Below are positions 41,388 to 52,136 of a stretch of DNA of 64,000 nt, piece by piece. Source of the stretch: Haematococcus lacustris (Eukaryota > Chlorophyta > Chlorophyceae > Chlamydomonadales > Haematococcaceae); contig JASKMD010000006.1 in assembly GCA_030144725.1 (NCBI GenBank), positions 3,882,302 through 3,946,301 of the forward strand, written 5' to 3'. Positions within the stretch are counted from its first letter, which is position 1. Each line of letters begins with the position of its first letter. Below the pieces are notes generated by a model. It saw only the letters and a list, made by a program, of their open reading frames with translations, made no database searches and had not been told where the DNA came from. The position numbers and the translations under genes are program-made.

Positions 41388-43723
41388 AGTGCATCAATGT
41401 CTTGACATGGGTTAGGCATGGGGCTGCCAACTTCGCAATGCTGCCAGTGTCCCATCATCAGCACCCGCTACCCGTACAGCGGCCTGGTCCTGGCAGCCCA
41501 GGGCCTCCTGTCAACAAGCCCACAGCCCAAACCCACGTCTATTGTGCACGAGACCCCCCACCCAGGCACCAGGCATGTCATGCACCATCACAAGACACCC
41601 CTGCAGGTATGAGGCCGCCAGGCAGCCCCATGGCCGCACCTGCACCTCACCTGCACCACTGACAGCAGGCGGCTGGTTGAGATGTGGCCTGACGAGTCGG
41701 CCTGGAAGCATTGAGGCGGTGCGACAATAGTTGAGTGTGACCAGTCGCAGCCCAACACTCCTCCTCACGCAAGAGGCGCACTGCCAGGTTGTTGGCCTGT
41801 GGGTGGGTTTCCCTTCACTAAGACTTACGGTTGCACAGTTGCAGGGCAGGGCACGCTGCTGGCTGCTGCCCATCTAGCTCAGCTGTCACGGGGCTTGTCA
41901 CAAAGCAGTGGGGTGGGAGGCTGGGAGGTGGTGGAGGGGAGGCAGGGCTTGGGCCAAGCAGTGAGTGAGAGTGTGACCCTCCTGGCTGCCGCGCCCAGCT
42001 TGTCTTGTGCTGCCCTGCAGGAGTCCTCACCCCAACAAAATGATGCTCCCCCTCATCCCACCCCCAGAGCCAGCTGCATTGTTGTAGCCTGTGCCCACAG
42101 CACCCGCGCGGTTACTGCGCAGCTGCCTGTGTCCTTGCATGACTCACATTGCCACCTAGAGCAACAAAGGCGTCGATTGTTTCCTGCACGCATGCAAAGA
42201 CAAACTTAGGCACGCCTCCCCTTGGGCCTGGGGTTGTGGAGGGTGGCAGTGAGGGTCAGGGGCACTTGAGATACGTTCATTCACGCCACAACTGAGAGGC
42301 ATGGCATGCTTACATCAGTGAGTCACCGCCGCCCGCCGCTGAGATGCAATGTGTGGGAAACATTTAAATGAGGCTATGAAGTACTCCATAAGCACTCCAT
42401 AAGCGGGCCCCCATTCAAGCTGTCATCAGCTTACAATTAGTGCATGTTTTGTCATGCCAACTCTACGTCATAGCCCTAACGGGTCAGGCAGTAATGTAGG
42501 TGGTAGGTGACCATGACCATGTGTATGCCATATATATGCCATGTGCATGCCATGTGATGGGAACACCACACAGACGAAACACCGTTTTGTAGTGGTCCAC
42601 AGTTAGTGTTCGACTGCAATGAAGGCTCAAGGTTGAAATCCAAGGATTGCTGATATGCAATGTGTTGATACCAATCAATGTGATGTCCATTGGCCAGGGC
42701 GGCTAGCTAGGAAACAAAGACTCAGTGTCCCAAGCCCAACACGCTCAGTGGGTGGGCTGAAACCAGCTGGGTGAATCAAAAACCAGCTGGCTGCCTGGCC
42801 TTGGGAACCTGGTTGTGTACTGGGCTGGCAGACAACCTTATAATGCAAGGCTTTACAGGCTAGGTCTGCGACCCTGGAGTGGAATAGCTGTGTCGCACCT
42901 GGTCGCTGCCAGGCCTTGCCGACATGGCCTTCTTAATCTGCGTTGTGCAGGGAGTGTCCAAGAGGTGGTTGGTTGGTTGGCTGATTGGTTGGTAAGTAAT
43001 GTCTGCTTCCACTCATTGTCTTGCCTGTATGGCGTGGATGAACTCTTTAAAGTCAATCTCCCTGCTGCCGTCCTGATCCACCTACATCAGTGTTGTCAGC
43101 AACATGCTTGTTGTCGGGGCGTCATGGCATCTGACAAAATGATATTCTGGCATTTGCCAACAAGCCCAGCGAAGCAGCTTCTAACCAAGGGAGACACTGC
43201 ACCCTGCGGCGATTGAGCAGAACTGCATGGACAGCGTAGGGCACTAGCTGCAGAACAGCTGCTTGAGACATGAGTTAAATTCAGCACCCAGCTGCGAATG
43301 CCCCACCTGTGCAATCATGACAAACAACTCTTCTTCTGTTGGCTGCTGCCCCAGAATCGCCAGCGCCAGCTTCAGCTGATCAGCGCATATGTATCCTGAT
43401 GCTGCGTTCATACACGATACGGTAGAGGTGAGGTGAAGTGAGTGGTTCGGACGACAGTTGCTGCAGTCAGTGTGGCCAGAGTCCACCACTAAGCAGGACA
43501 GTTGACACACCATTCTTGGCGATCATCATGAAGGTGCGGTGGCACAGTTCTACCTCCTGCGCGCTCAGTTTGGGCAATTCGTGCCATCCCTGAAACATGT
43601 GCATCGTCGAGCATCATAGAGGCGTTCCCATCTTGAGGAGCACAATGCAGTCTAGAGAAGCTCGCGCAGGTTGTGATGTGGTGTCATGAAAAAAGATGTG
43701 GCCGGAGTCGTACTTACCCTCAT
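40913..43723 (-). CDS. Calmodulin/centrin-like protein with four EF-hands, eight exons, complete
   Basis: Exons: 43723-43718 (ATG AGG), 43589-43511, 43401-43307, 43081-43025, 42937-42899, 42183-42148, 41701-41651 and 41014-40913 (TGA). All phases agree; the product is 154 residues. EF1 KNASGYICADQL is degenerate at position 1. EF2 DQDGSREIDFKE is a canonical Ca2+ loop (Asp1, Asp3, Ser5, Asp9, Glu12). Linker helix IKKAMSARPGSDQ. EF3 NADSSGHISTSRL is degenerate. EF4 DADNSGQIGYEL has Leu in place of Glu12. Key helices: LPKLSAQEVELCHRTFMMI, LALAILGQQPTEEELFVMIA and ETIDAFVALGG. Layout and size fit calmodulin-family axonemal or centrosomal light chains of flagellate algae; outer-arm dynein LC4 type is a suggestion only. 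Exon 4 uses a GC donor (CAG-GCAAGA). Otherwise it would read through to a TGA at 43013, giving an 82-residue form. Confidence 0.85.
41326..41386 (+). repeat. GGGCA(A/T)G 6-bp repeat in an intron
   Basis: Units GGGCAA, GGGCAG and then GGGCAT repeated about ten times within the last intron of the EF-hand gene. Confidence 0.9.
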
Positions 43724-43857
43724 TGTAGACGCGGCTGCTATGATGGACACCAGAACGCAATGGTTTCTATTTGACAACATTCACGTCTGCTAAACAATTT
43801 GTACCTTTCTAAATTTCCACCTCTGATTTGATAAATTGACTCCAGACAAGCTTGCTG

Positions 43858-43938
43858 GTGAGCGTGCTATATAAAGCTGAGCGGGTCTGTACGTGTGAAT
43901 TTGTAGCTGAGCGGGTCTGACCATGTGGGTTTGTCCCA
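43858..43938 (+). repeat. 81-bp direct repeat with TATATAAAG, copy 1
   Basis: Identical to 44719-44799. Contains TATATAAAG and two copies of AGCTGAGCGGGTCTG. The TATA-like box could act as a core promoter in either position. Confidence 0.85.
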
Positions 43939-44067
43939 TCATTAGTCAGGTTAGACAAGCAAGCCAAAAAATGCCCATTTTTCGGACGGACCTCACTAAC
44001 GCTATACACCGCCTCACGATGTAAGATTGGCACGCCTTGACGCAGCGCCGCGAACGTTAGCATCGGC

Positions 44068-44223
44068 TCAGAGGAACAGGCCGATGGTGATCGTCTGGTC
44101 CGCGACCCCGTCCAATGTTCGGGGGCCCCTACCAGCACACAACGCCAGGAGCGCTCCATCGCTGTTATTTGCGCCCTTAAGTATGTGTGCTGTTGCGGCG
44201 ATGTCCTCGGCGAAGTCCAGGTG
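44068..44223 (-). pseudogene. Unknown reading frame between the 81-bp repeats
   Basis: The minus frame reads HLDFAEDIAATAHILKGANN, SDGALLALCAGRG, TLDGVADQTITIGLFL, then TGA. Composition and regularity look protein-like, and an AG acceptor precedes it (CAGTAG at about 44224). No start codon is visible, so it may be a captured exon. The family is not recognised. Confidence 0.35.
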
Positions 44224-44718
44224 CCTACTGGGTGTCTACAGTGTGTGCTGCATGCTGCCTGCTAGAGGCTTGTCTCATGGCCGGGTTGAGGGGGTACGCC
44301 GTGAGGCTTTGGGCCTGAAACTTCTTCAGCAGCTAGCTGTACCACACACTCACACCCTGGCGCTGACTCGACCTCATCGTGCATCAGCTCGGTTAATGCC
44401 GAGTGGTGGTGAGGGACTGGTGGTGCCACCCCGGCCGTTGGTCCCGCCAATCCGTGCCAGGCCTGCCGCTCACACCACGCGCTAGTGAAGGGTAGCTGAG
44501 GCTATCGCGATAAGTCACGCGCGCTGAAACTCGCGTTTTGGACTGAAGCCTTCCAGATCACTCCGCCCGCCATTCCCGCGGACTGTGAACATGGTCGCTC
44601 GCTGCAGCCTGGGGCTCAACGGGGTGCCACCGTACGTGGGTCGCAGGTCGGAGCGCAAGATTCCCTGGGTTGGGTCGGGACCCCTCATGGCCCGTGTACT
44701 TCCTAAAACCTAAGACCA

Positions 44719-44799
44719 GTGAGCGTGCTATATAAAGCTGAGCGGGTCTGTACGTGTGAATTTGTAGCTGAGCGGGTCTGACCATGTGGGTTTGTCCCA
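44719..44799 (+). repeat. 81-bp direct repeat with TATATAAAG, copy 2
   Basis: Second copy, 861 bases after the first, without differences that I can see over 81 bases. It ends immediately before element E copy 3. Confidence 0.85.
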
Positions 44800-44809
44800 C
44801 CCGTTACTC

Positions 44810-45010
44810 AGCCGGTTCCAACTAACAGAAAATGACAGGAAACCGACTCCTGGTAATCAAAACGACGCCGCGTCTCAGCCACGTGGTTTCTATTTATGTT
44901 TCGCACGTTTCTGGGTAGAGGACTCCGTTAGCTACGCAGTGCAACATGTATCATTAAATACTGTGCACTGTGCTGAGTGCTATGGCGGCTCAAATATTCA
45001 CATTCAAACC
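44810..45010 (+). mobile_element. Element E terminal fragment, copy 3
   Basis: The sequence beginning CCAACTAACAGAAAATGACAG with AACCGACTCCTGGTA matches the outer end of E copies 1 and 2, then diverges. A short, older fragment. Confidence 0.55.
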
Positions 45011-45425
45011 CAGGCATTGTCAGCTCATGCGGGCCTCGTCGCGAGAGACCGCCGCGGCCGACGTGGCCCAGTAGACCCTGCAAACAGCCAGGGACAGTCG
45101 CCGCAGTCAAATCGATTCACATGGCACGCCAAACCGATGTAACCGCGCCACTCCACACATGCGTGATTAGTACCTACTACCTGGCCACTCTGTAAGGCCA
45201 CACAAGGTGTGTAGGCCATTGCTACGTTACCTTGCTCGACATGTTGGGTCTGATCCCTCCCGCCCGCCCTCCGCTTGCTTGTCGAGCTTGTGTCTAGCTC
45301 CGCCCTGACCTCCTGCTGCGCAGCTGGAAGGGTGGGCAGCCCAGGGGCGGCACCACCACCAGCTGCAACATCAATTCCCTCCTCAAAGCCCTGGCCAAAC
45401 ACAAGAGCCTCTTGCAACTACTTAG
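45011..45425. other. No gene resolved upstream of the Cys-rich exon
   Basis: Contains plus-strand splice-like acceptors, the last at CTACTTAG (45418-45425), directly before the exon that element D interrupts. No family signal. Confidence 0.4.
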
Positions 45426-45654
45426 CCTTGTGGACCCCCCAGAGCCCCACCCCCAGCCTTGCCCCAGTTCCAGCACCAGCCACTGAATGATGACGGTGAT
45501 GCACTCCGGGTAATTAAGGCCGAGACGGCAGTTTCCGTTGAGGTATACCGCGGATAGCCCATCGCAAGGGCGACCCATCGCCGTCAATAACTCCGTCTAA
45601 CTCGAAGTGGTTGAGCTGTAATCGCGGTTTCAATAAGTTGCGTAAATATTCTCC

Positions 45655-45998
45655 GCAGGGTCAGTGTGACCCTCCGCAGGGTCAGGCCTGACCCTGCGGA
45701 GGGTCACCGCTAGGCTCGCTTCCTAGGCATTTCTGACCCTGCGGAGGGTCACCGCCAGCTCATTTTCTAGGCAATTCTGACCCTGCGGAGGGTCACCGCT
45801 GGCTCATTTCCTAGGCATTTCTGACCCTGCGGAGGGTCACAACCGGCTAATTTCCCTGGCATTTCTGACCCTGCGGAGGGTCACCGCCAGCTCATTTTCT
45901 AGGCATTTCTGACCCTGCGGAGGGTCACCGCTGGCTCACTTCCTAGGCATTTCTGACCCTGCGGAGGGTCACCGTCGGCTCACTTCCTTGGCATTACT
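45655..45998. repeat. 44-bp repeat with GACCCTGCGGAGGGTC, left subterminal array of D
   Basis: Near-palindromes start at 45690, 45735, 45779, 45823, 45867, 45911 and 45955, a 44-base period. Two reverse-oriented copies lie just before. Spacer: ACCGCTGGCTCATTTCCTAG. It looks CRISPR-like at a glance but is not (see rejected list). Confidence 0.95.
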
Positions 45999-46164
45999 TG
46001 CACATGTCTCAACGTTAACACAACTCGCAACACCTCGCTTAGGCACTACCAAACATACGTCTCCACGCTCAAACACTTCACAACAACTTGCAAAGATACA
46101 GCGAAGTACATGTCACCACGTTGAAACACCTTGTACAACCTCGACACACCTCCGCAAAACACAT

Positions 46165-46957
46165 CACACACGCAATTTAGTGCACAACTATCGATTTTGA
46201 GGGGGTGTTTTTTGTACACGGTTCGCCTCGGAATGAGACTATTGGCCCATGCCCACCAACATCGTGAAAAATCTCGTAGTAATCAGCGAAATTCGTGAAT
46301 TAAATATTTAATATTTAGTTACCCTTTTTCAACTACTCCTTATAGTTACTCCTTATAGTGTAGTACTGCACCGTATCTAATGCCGCAACAATGCACCAAA
46401 CCTCATCGTGAAAAACAGCACCATATACGGTCTAGTAGTTTTGTGATGTAATAAAGTAGTTATGTTGGTGATTCTTTGGTATTTTACTGGTTTGGAGATT
46501 GTTGTTCCTATAAATCACATTGGTTCTCATGGTGTAGTACTGCACCTGTCACTAGTGCACTACTACAATGCACCCAATTGTGCTACACTGCACCACACCG
46601 AGTGGTACAACACATCACCTTAGCGATATCTCACCAACCCATGCATACTGTAGTGATACGCCTTGTTGGTGATACGCTGATTTGGTGAAAACCCAAATAT
46701 CATGCTCAAAGAGAAGGTGATACAATTTGGTGACGAAAAACATCTCATGCTCAACGAATTTTCACTCAAAATCCATGCTCAAACAATAGGTGATACAATT
46801 TGGTGACAAATTGATTTGGTGAAATCACCAACAGGGCGTATCACTACGGTATTTATGAATTTTCGTTCAAACTTCAATCTTACAACCACGTCATATGGCT
46901 ATGTGCAAAATCTCAAGCCGCGATTCTGAAAAAAGCTGTTACTAATTTGCCTGAGTG
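46165..46957. mobile_element. TIR transposon B inside D (2-bp TSD AT), short relative of A
   Basis: The left end CACACACGCAATTTAGTGC and right end ACTAATTTGCCTGAGTG (ends 46957) match the ends of A. AT flanks both sides. B shares with A the inner left block (GTTTTTTG then CGGTTCGCCTCGGA at 46206-46233; compare 3303-3328) and about 105 bases before the right end. At 793 bases it lacks A's satellites. The interior is AT-rich with GGTGATAC and TTTGGTGA repeats. Confidence 0.85.
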
Positions 46958-47250
46958 ATGTCTCGACATCCAAACACCCCGCAACACCTCACTACGCTAC
47001 TCCTTAGCACATGGCTCGATGCACCATCACCCCGCGGCACCTCCCTACAGAATTAATTAGTGCCAAGCAAATGCATTCATGCACTAACGCCTTGCAACAC
47101 CTTCACATAAGGTGACAACACCACACCAACAATAACACCACCACCACCACACCACTACACCACCATGGGCATGGCATGACTAGAGTAGGCTGGCTGCTAC
47201 TACTTGCGTGCGCTCCATGCTGCCCGCAAAGGCTGGCCTTTAGGGAGGGG

Positions 47251-47512
47251 TGTTAGTTGCATACCCTCCCGGTGCAGTTGAGATCAAGCACCGGGATTGT
47301 AGGGTGTGCCTGCCAGCGGCCCGGCCGCGATGAGTGCGAGTGTGACTGCCGTATTTAGGGCAGACACCTGGCAGTCGTAGGCACCCTGAATTGGTGTCCG
47401 CGTCTGCCCGTGCTCTTCCAACAGGTAGGCGCAAGGTTGCGCGCTAGCAGTTGTGGCAGATCAATGTAACTACCCTGAACTGGTGTCCGCGTCTGCCCGT
47501 GCTCTTCCAACA
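47251..47512 (+). repeat. 5' LTR of the copia element, with a duplicated 3' edge
   Basis: Starts TGTTAGTTGCATACC. A first copy of the LTR end CTCTTCCAACA falls at 47423, as in the 173-base 3' LTR. Then 47 new bases and a second copy of the last 42 LTR bases end at 47512, next to the primer-binding site. Confidence 0.85.
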
Positions 47513-47525
47513 GGTTATGGGCCCA
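47513..47525 (+). other. Primer-binding site, GGTTATGGGCCCA
   Basis: The bases directly after the LTR match the half-tRNA (initiator Met, internal) primer site known from Drosophila copia. This is from memory and should be checked against the host tRNA-iMet. Confidence 0.7.
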
Positions 47526-47599
47526 CGCGCTGACGCGTGATAGGACTCCAGTAAGTTGCTGGCTAGGGTTCGTGTGGTTGACAGCCGAGTCGACCAGCG

Positions 47600-48684
47600 A
47601 TGGCAACTAATCCTCCTCTCTCTGGCAATCAAGCCACCATTCTCGATGATGACAACTGGCCGATCTGGAGCATTCGTACCGAAGGCCTGCTAATCGAAGC
47701 AGGCCTCTGGTCCGTCGTCGCCGACGGCGTCACCCCCTTACCCACTGCGCCACCAGCCAACGCCACTCAGCAGGAGCAGGCTGCCTATGCTGCCGAGCTA
47801 ACCCGCTCTCGCGCAGAAGAAGCCCTGGATCGGAAAGCCAAAGCCTTCATTCAGCGGCACGTCTCCAATCTCCACATCTTTACTGTCAAGAACGCGGACT
47901 CAGCAGAGGACGCCTGGCAAACCCTTCAGTCTCAGTTCACCCAATCGTCAGTAGCGCGACAGTCGCAGCTGCAGCAGCAACTCAGCCTCCTGCGCATGGA
48001 ACCCAGCGAGTCAGTAGCGCGCTTCTATGCGCGTTTGCAGCAGCTGCTAACAGAGCTTGAAGCATGCAGCTGCGAAACCTCTGAGTCCACAGTGGTGCTG
48101 GCCATTCTGGCAGCCCTGCCGCCTGAGTATGAGGGCACTATCGAGAGACTGCGCTATGATCAGACCAGCGCAGACCTGGCTGTTGAGCGCATCAAGCGTG
48201 TGCTGCTGCAGAAAGAGGCAGACCTACTCAGCAAGCAGATGCAGCAGCAGCTCAGCACCTCCTCATCCACACTCTGGTCGTACTCCTCCCCCTCTGAGCA
48301 CAGGGCGGCTGGGAGCTCTAGCGGCCAGGGGGGCAGGGGCAGAAGCGGGGCCCCTCAGCAGCCTCGTGAGCAGCAGACCAGGGCACAGTCTCCTGACAGG
48401 TCCACCAGGGATGCTAGCTCACATGCTCACCTGACCTGCAACTACTGTGCCAAGCCAGGTCACATTATGTCTGAGTGCTTCACCTTTGACAGGGATCAGC
48501 ACAACCGCATGAAGACCCTGTTCAGCAACCCTGCCAGACCCAGCAGCCCTGGCAGAAGGCCCAGCCCAAGCAGAAGCTCCAGCCCAGCCAGGCCATCCAG
48601 CCCCAGCAGAGGCAGGACCCAAACTCCTGGCAGGGCAGCAGCTCAGAGCCCAAGCAGGGGTGCCTCCCTGTTCACTGCCACTGC

Positions 48685-48726
<42 letters not shown>

Positions 48727-51370
48727 CTTTGATGATGTCCTCATGCAGATGGTGCAGCCCAGACTGAACTTCAACAGCGACTTGTACAGCCCCTTTCTCA
48801 TTGACTTAGGTGCATCCCAGCATATCCTGAAGGACCTGCAGTTCTTCTATGACTACACAGCCTTTGCGCCTGACAAGCACAGGCCAGTGAAGCTGGCAGC
48901 TGCAGGCCACAGGGTCTGGGCAGTCGGAGCTGGCAGTGTGTTTCTCAGCACCAAGCGAGGCTCCTGGTTCCTCAGCCATGCCCTGTATGTGCCTGACAGC
49001 AAGGAGAACTTCATCTCAGTGGCAGCAGCAACAGCAGAGGGCGGCAGCTTTCTATTCCGTGGAGATCTGTGCCAGATCAGCAGCAACCAGTTTGGCAGCA
49101 TGCTCAGAGTCAATGCTCACAAGATCAGGAACTCCTACATCCTGGCAGCTGTTCCCATGCCTGATGGCCCAGACACTGACTCTGAGCAGGAGCAGGGTGC
49201 TAAGCTGTACCACGTCCGTCAATCTGAGCTGCAGCCAGACAACAGGGTGCAGCTGGAGCCTCTGACCAACGTGCCTGCACCTACTGCCAACAGCGCCACC
49301 TCCGCCTCTCCTCAGGTGTGGCACCAGCGCCTGTGTCATGCCTCCTATGCTGCTCTCTCCCGCATGCAGTCAGAAGGCATGGTGTCAGGTGTCCCTGTAT
49401 CAGCATCACAGTTTCGAGCAGCTGCTGCTGATCCAGCTGTGTGTGAATGCTGTGTCAAAGGCAAGCAGCACAAGAATGTCGCCTTTGCAGACCCACCTCC
49501 CAACGCAGCTCCAGTGACAGCCCCCTTAGGACTGATCCACATGGATGTCTGTGGGCCCATGCAAACCAGGGCCAGAGATGGCAGCCTGTATGTAGCCACC
49601 TTCCTTGACGAGTTCACCAAGCTGTCTGTGTGTGTGCCCATCAGCAGCAAGTCGCAGGTGCCAGACACAGTCAAGGCTGTGATAGAACAGCTAGAGACAC
49701 AGTCTGGCTTCCGCTGCAAAGCAATCCGCACAGATAACGGCACTGAGTATGTTAACAGCCGTATGACAGACTACTGCAGCAGCAAGGGTATCCTACACCA
49801 ACACTCAGCACCATACAGCCCCCAGCAGAATGGTGCAGCAGAGCGCCTAAACAGAACTGTCTTTGAGAAGGCGCGCAGCATCATTCATGCTGCTGGCATC
49901 CCCCTCATCTTCTGGGCTCATGCAGTCAAGTTTGCCAATCATGTCAGATGCCTGCTGCCTGTCTCAGGTCAGCCCCTCACACCCTGGGAAGCCTTCTATG
50001 GTGTCAAGCCTGACTTGTCAGGCCTCAGAGTGTTTGGATGCAAAGTATGGCTCCATGTGCCTGATCAGAAACGCAGCAAGCTAGATCCCAAGTCTGTTGA
50101 AGGCTTGTTTCTAGGGTACCAGCCTGGCTCAAAAGCCTACCTGGCCCTGGTAGACGGCAGAGAGACCTGTAGCAAGGACATTGTGTTTGATGAGCTGTCA
50201 GTCCTGCCGCCTACCCGCCAGCAGAACCAGAAACCTGCCCTGACCAGCCAGCAGCCTGCTCTGACCAGCCAGTTCCTGCGTGACATTTTGTTACCCCTCC
50301 CACCCAACACAGTTACCCTCTTTGAGTCAGCAGCCCCTGCTGAGGGGGGCAATAGTCTGCAACAGACCAACAGCAGTGGCTCTGACGACAGTGGGAGCAG
50401 CAGCAGCAGCAGCAGCAGACCAGACAGCAGTGCACAGCAACCACAATCCAGACCCTTGGACAGAATTGAGGCACAACAAGACAGCAGCAGACCTGACTCT
50501 CCACTCAGCGAGCCAGAGCAGGGAGCAGAAGAGCCAGAGCAAATCAGCCTCACCGCCAGAGATGAGCCAGGTTCCCACATGTGGCAGCAACAGCAACTAG
50601 AGCTCATCAGCAGACTACCTAGACCTGGAATAGGCAGGTTCAGCCTTCGACCCATGCCTCTAGCCAGGGAAGCAGTGGGAGCACAACCAGTCGCATCAGC
50701 TGCCGCACCAGCAGCAGCAAGACCAGCAGCATCAGCTGCAGCACCAACAGCAGCAAGACCAGCAGCATCAGCTGCAGCACCAGCAGCAGCAAGACCAGCA
50801 GCACCAGCTGCAGCACCAACAGCAGCAAGACCAGCAGCACCAGCTGCAGCACCAGCAGCAGTCAGACCGTCAGCATCAGCTGCAGCACCAACGGCAGCAA
50901 GACCGGCAGCACCAGTAACAGCAACTGCTAGACCAGCAGCAGCAGCCAGACCAGGCTTGGCACAGCCTGCGCTCCGTGTTCCCCTGATCCCAACATCAGC
51001 AGCAAGACAGGCAGCACCAGCAGTGCACCCCTCTATGCCAATGCCTCCTGCACCTGACCCACGGCCTGCCTCACCTGAAGCACCTGCTGCACCCGTGCCA
51101 CGGCGCAACCCATCCAGAGAGAGGCACCTGCCTGAGAGGTTCAGGGACTCTGACTTGTTTGCCATGAATGTGTCAGACTCTCCTGTCAATGACACACCCA
51201 CTGTGGCAGAGGCCCTGGCCGGTCTCGCGCAGAAGAAGCCCTGGATCGGAAAGCCAAAGCCTTCATTCAGCGGCACGTCTCCAATCTCCACATCTTTACT
51301 GTCAAGAACGCGGACTCAGCTGAGGACGCCTGGCAAACCCTTCAGTCTCAGTTCACCCAATCGTCAGTAG
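47600..51370 (+). CDS. Copia gag-protease-integrase, first copy (lesioned)
   Basis: 1256 residues. Gag: NWPIWSIRTEGLLIEAGLW and a long helical domain; zinc knuckle CNYCAKPGHIMSEC (about 48440-48480); poly-Asp run; protease LIDLGASQHI, where the catalytic Asp-Ser-Gly reads Asp-Leu-Gly; HHCC with CECC in place of CEGC; integrase D-D-E with HMDVCGPM, RTDNGTEYV and NGAAERLNRT, intact. A Pro/Ala-rich linker follows. At 51223 the duplication junction shifts the frame, so RT is replaced by an unrelated tail. The start ATG at 47600 lies 75 bases after the primer site and is the natural gag start. Confidence 0.9.
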
Positions 51371-52100
51371 CGCGACAGTCGCAGCTGCAGCAGCAACTCA
51401 GCCTCCTGCGCATGGAACCCAGCGAGTCAGTAGCGCGCTTCTATGCGCGTTTGCAGCAGCTGCTAACAGAGCTTGAAGCATGCAGCTGCGAAACCTCTGA
51501 GTCCACAGTGGTGCTGGCCATTCTGGCAGCCCTGCCGCCTGAGTATGAGGGCACTGTCGAGAGACTGCGCTATGATCAGACCAGCGCAGACCTGGCTGTT
51601 GAGCGCATCAAGCGTGTGCTGCTGCAGAAAGAGGCAGACCTACTCAGCAAGCAGATGCAGCAGCAGCTCAGCACCTCCTCATCCACACTCTGGTCGTACT
51701 CCTCCCCCTCTGAGCACAGGGCGGCTGGGAGCTCTAGCGGCCAGGGGGGCAGGGGCAGAAGCGGGGCCCCTCAGCAGCCTCGTGAGCAGCAGACCAGGGC
51801 ACAGTCTCCTGACAGGTCCACCAGGGATGCTAGCTCACATGCTCACCTGACCTGCAACTACTGTGCCAAGCCAGGTCACATTATGTCTGAGTGCTTCACC
51901 TTTGACAGGGATCAGCGCAACCGCATGAAGACCCTGTTCAGCAACCCTGCCAGACCCAGCAGCCCTGGCAGAAGGCCCAGCCCAAGCAGAAGCTCCAGCC
52001 CAGCCAGGCCATCCAGCCCCAGCAGAGGCAGGACCCAAACTCCTGGCAGGGCAGCAGCTCAGAGCCCAAGCAGGGGTGCCTCCCTGTTCACTGCCACTGC

Positions 52101-52136
<36 letters not shown>

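Noticed and set aside
45690..45998. CRISPR-like array with 44-base period
   Set aside because: Spacers are near-identical to each other, the repeat is a near-palindrome shared with the right end of element D, and the context is eukaryotic.
50137..51291. 384-residue minus-strand ORF (and its twin 53547-54791)
   Set aside because: Antisense shadow of the Ala/Pro-rich linker of the copia polyprotein.
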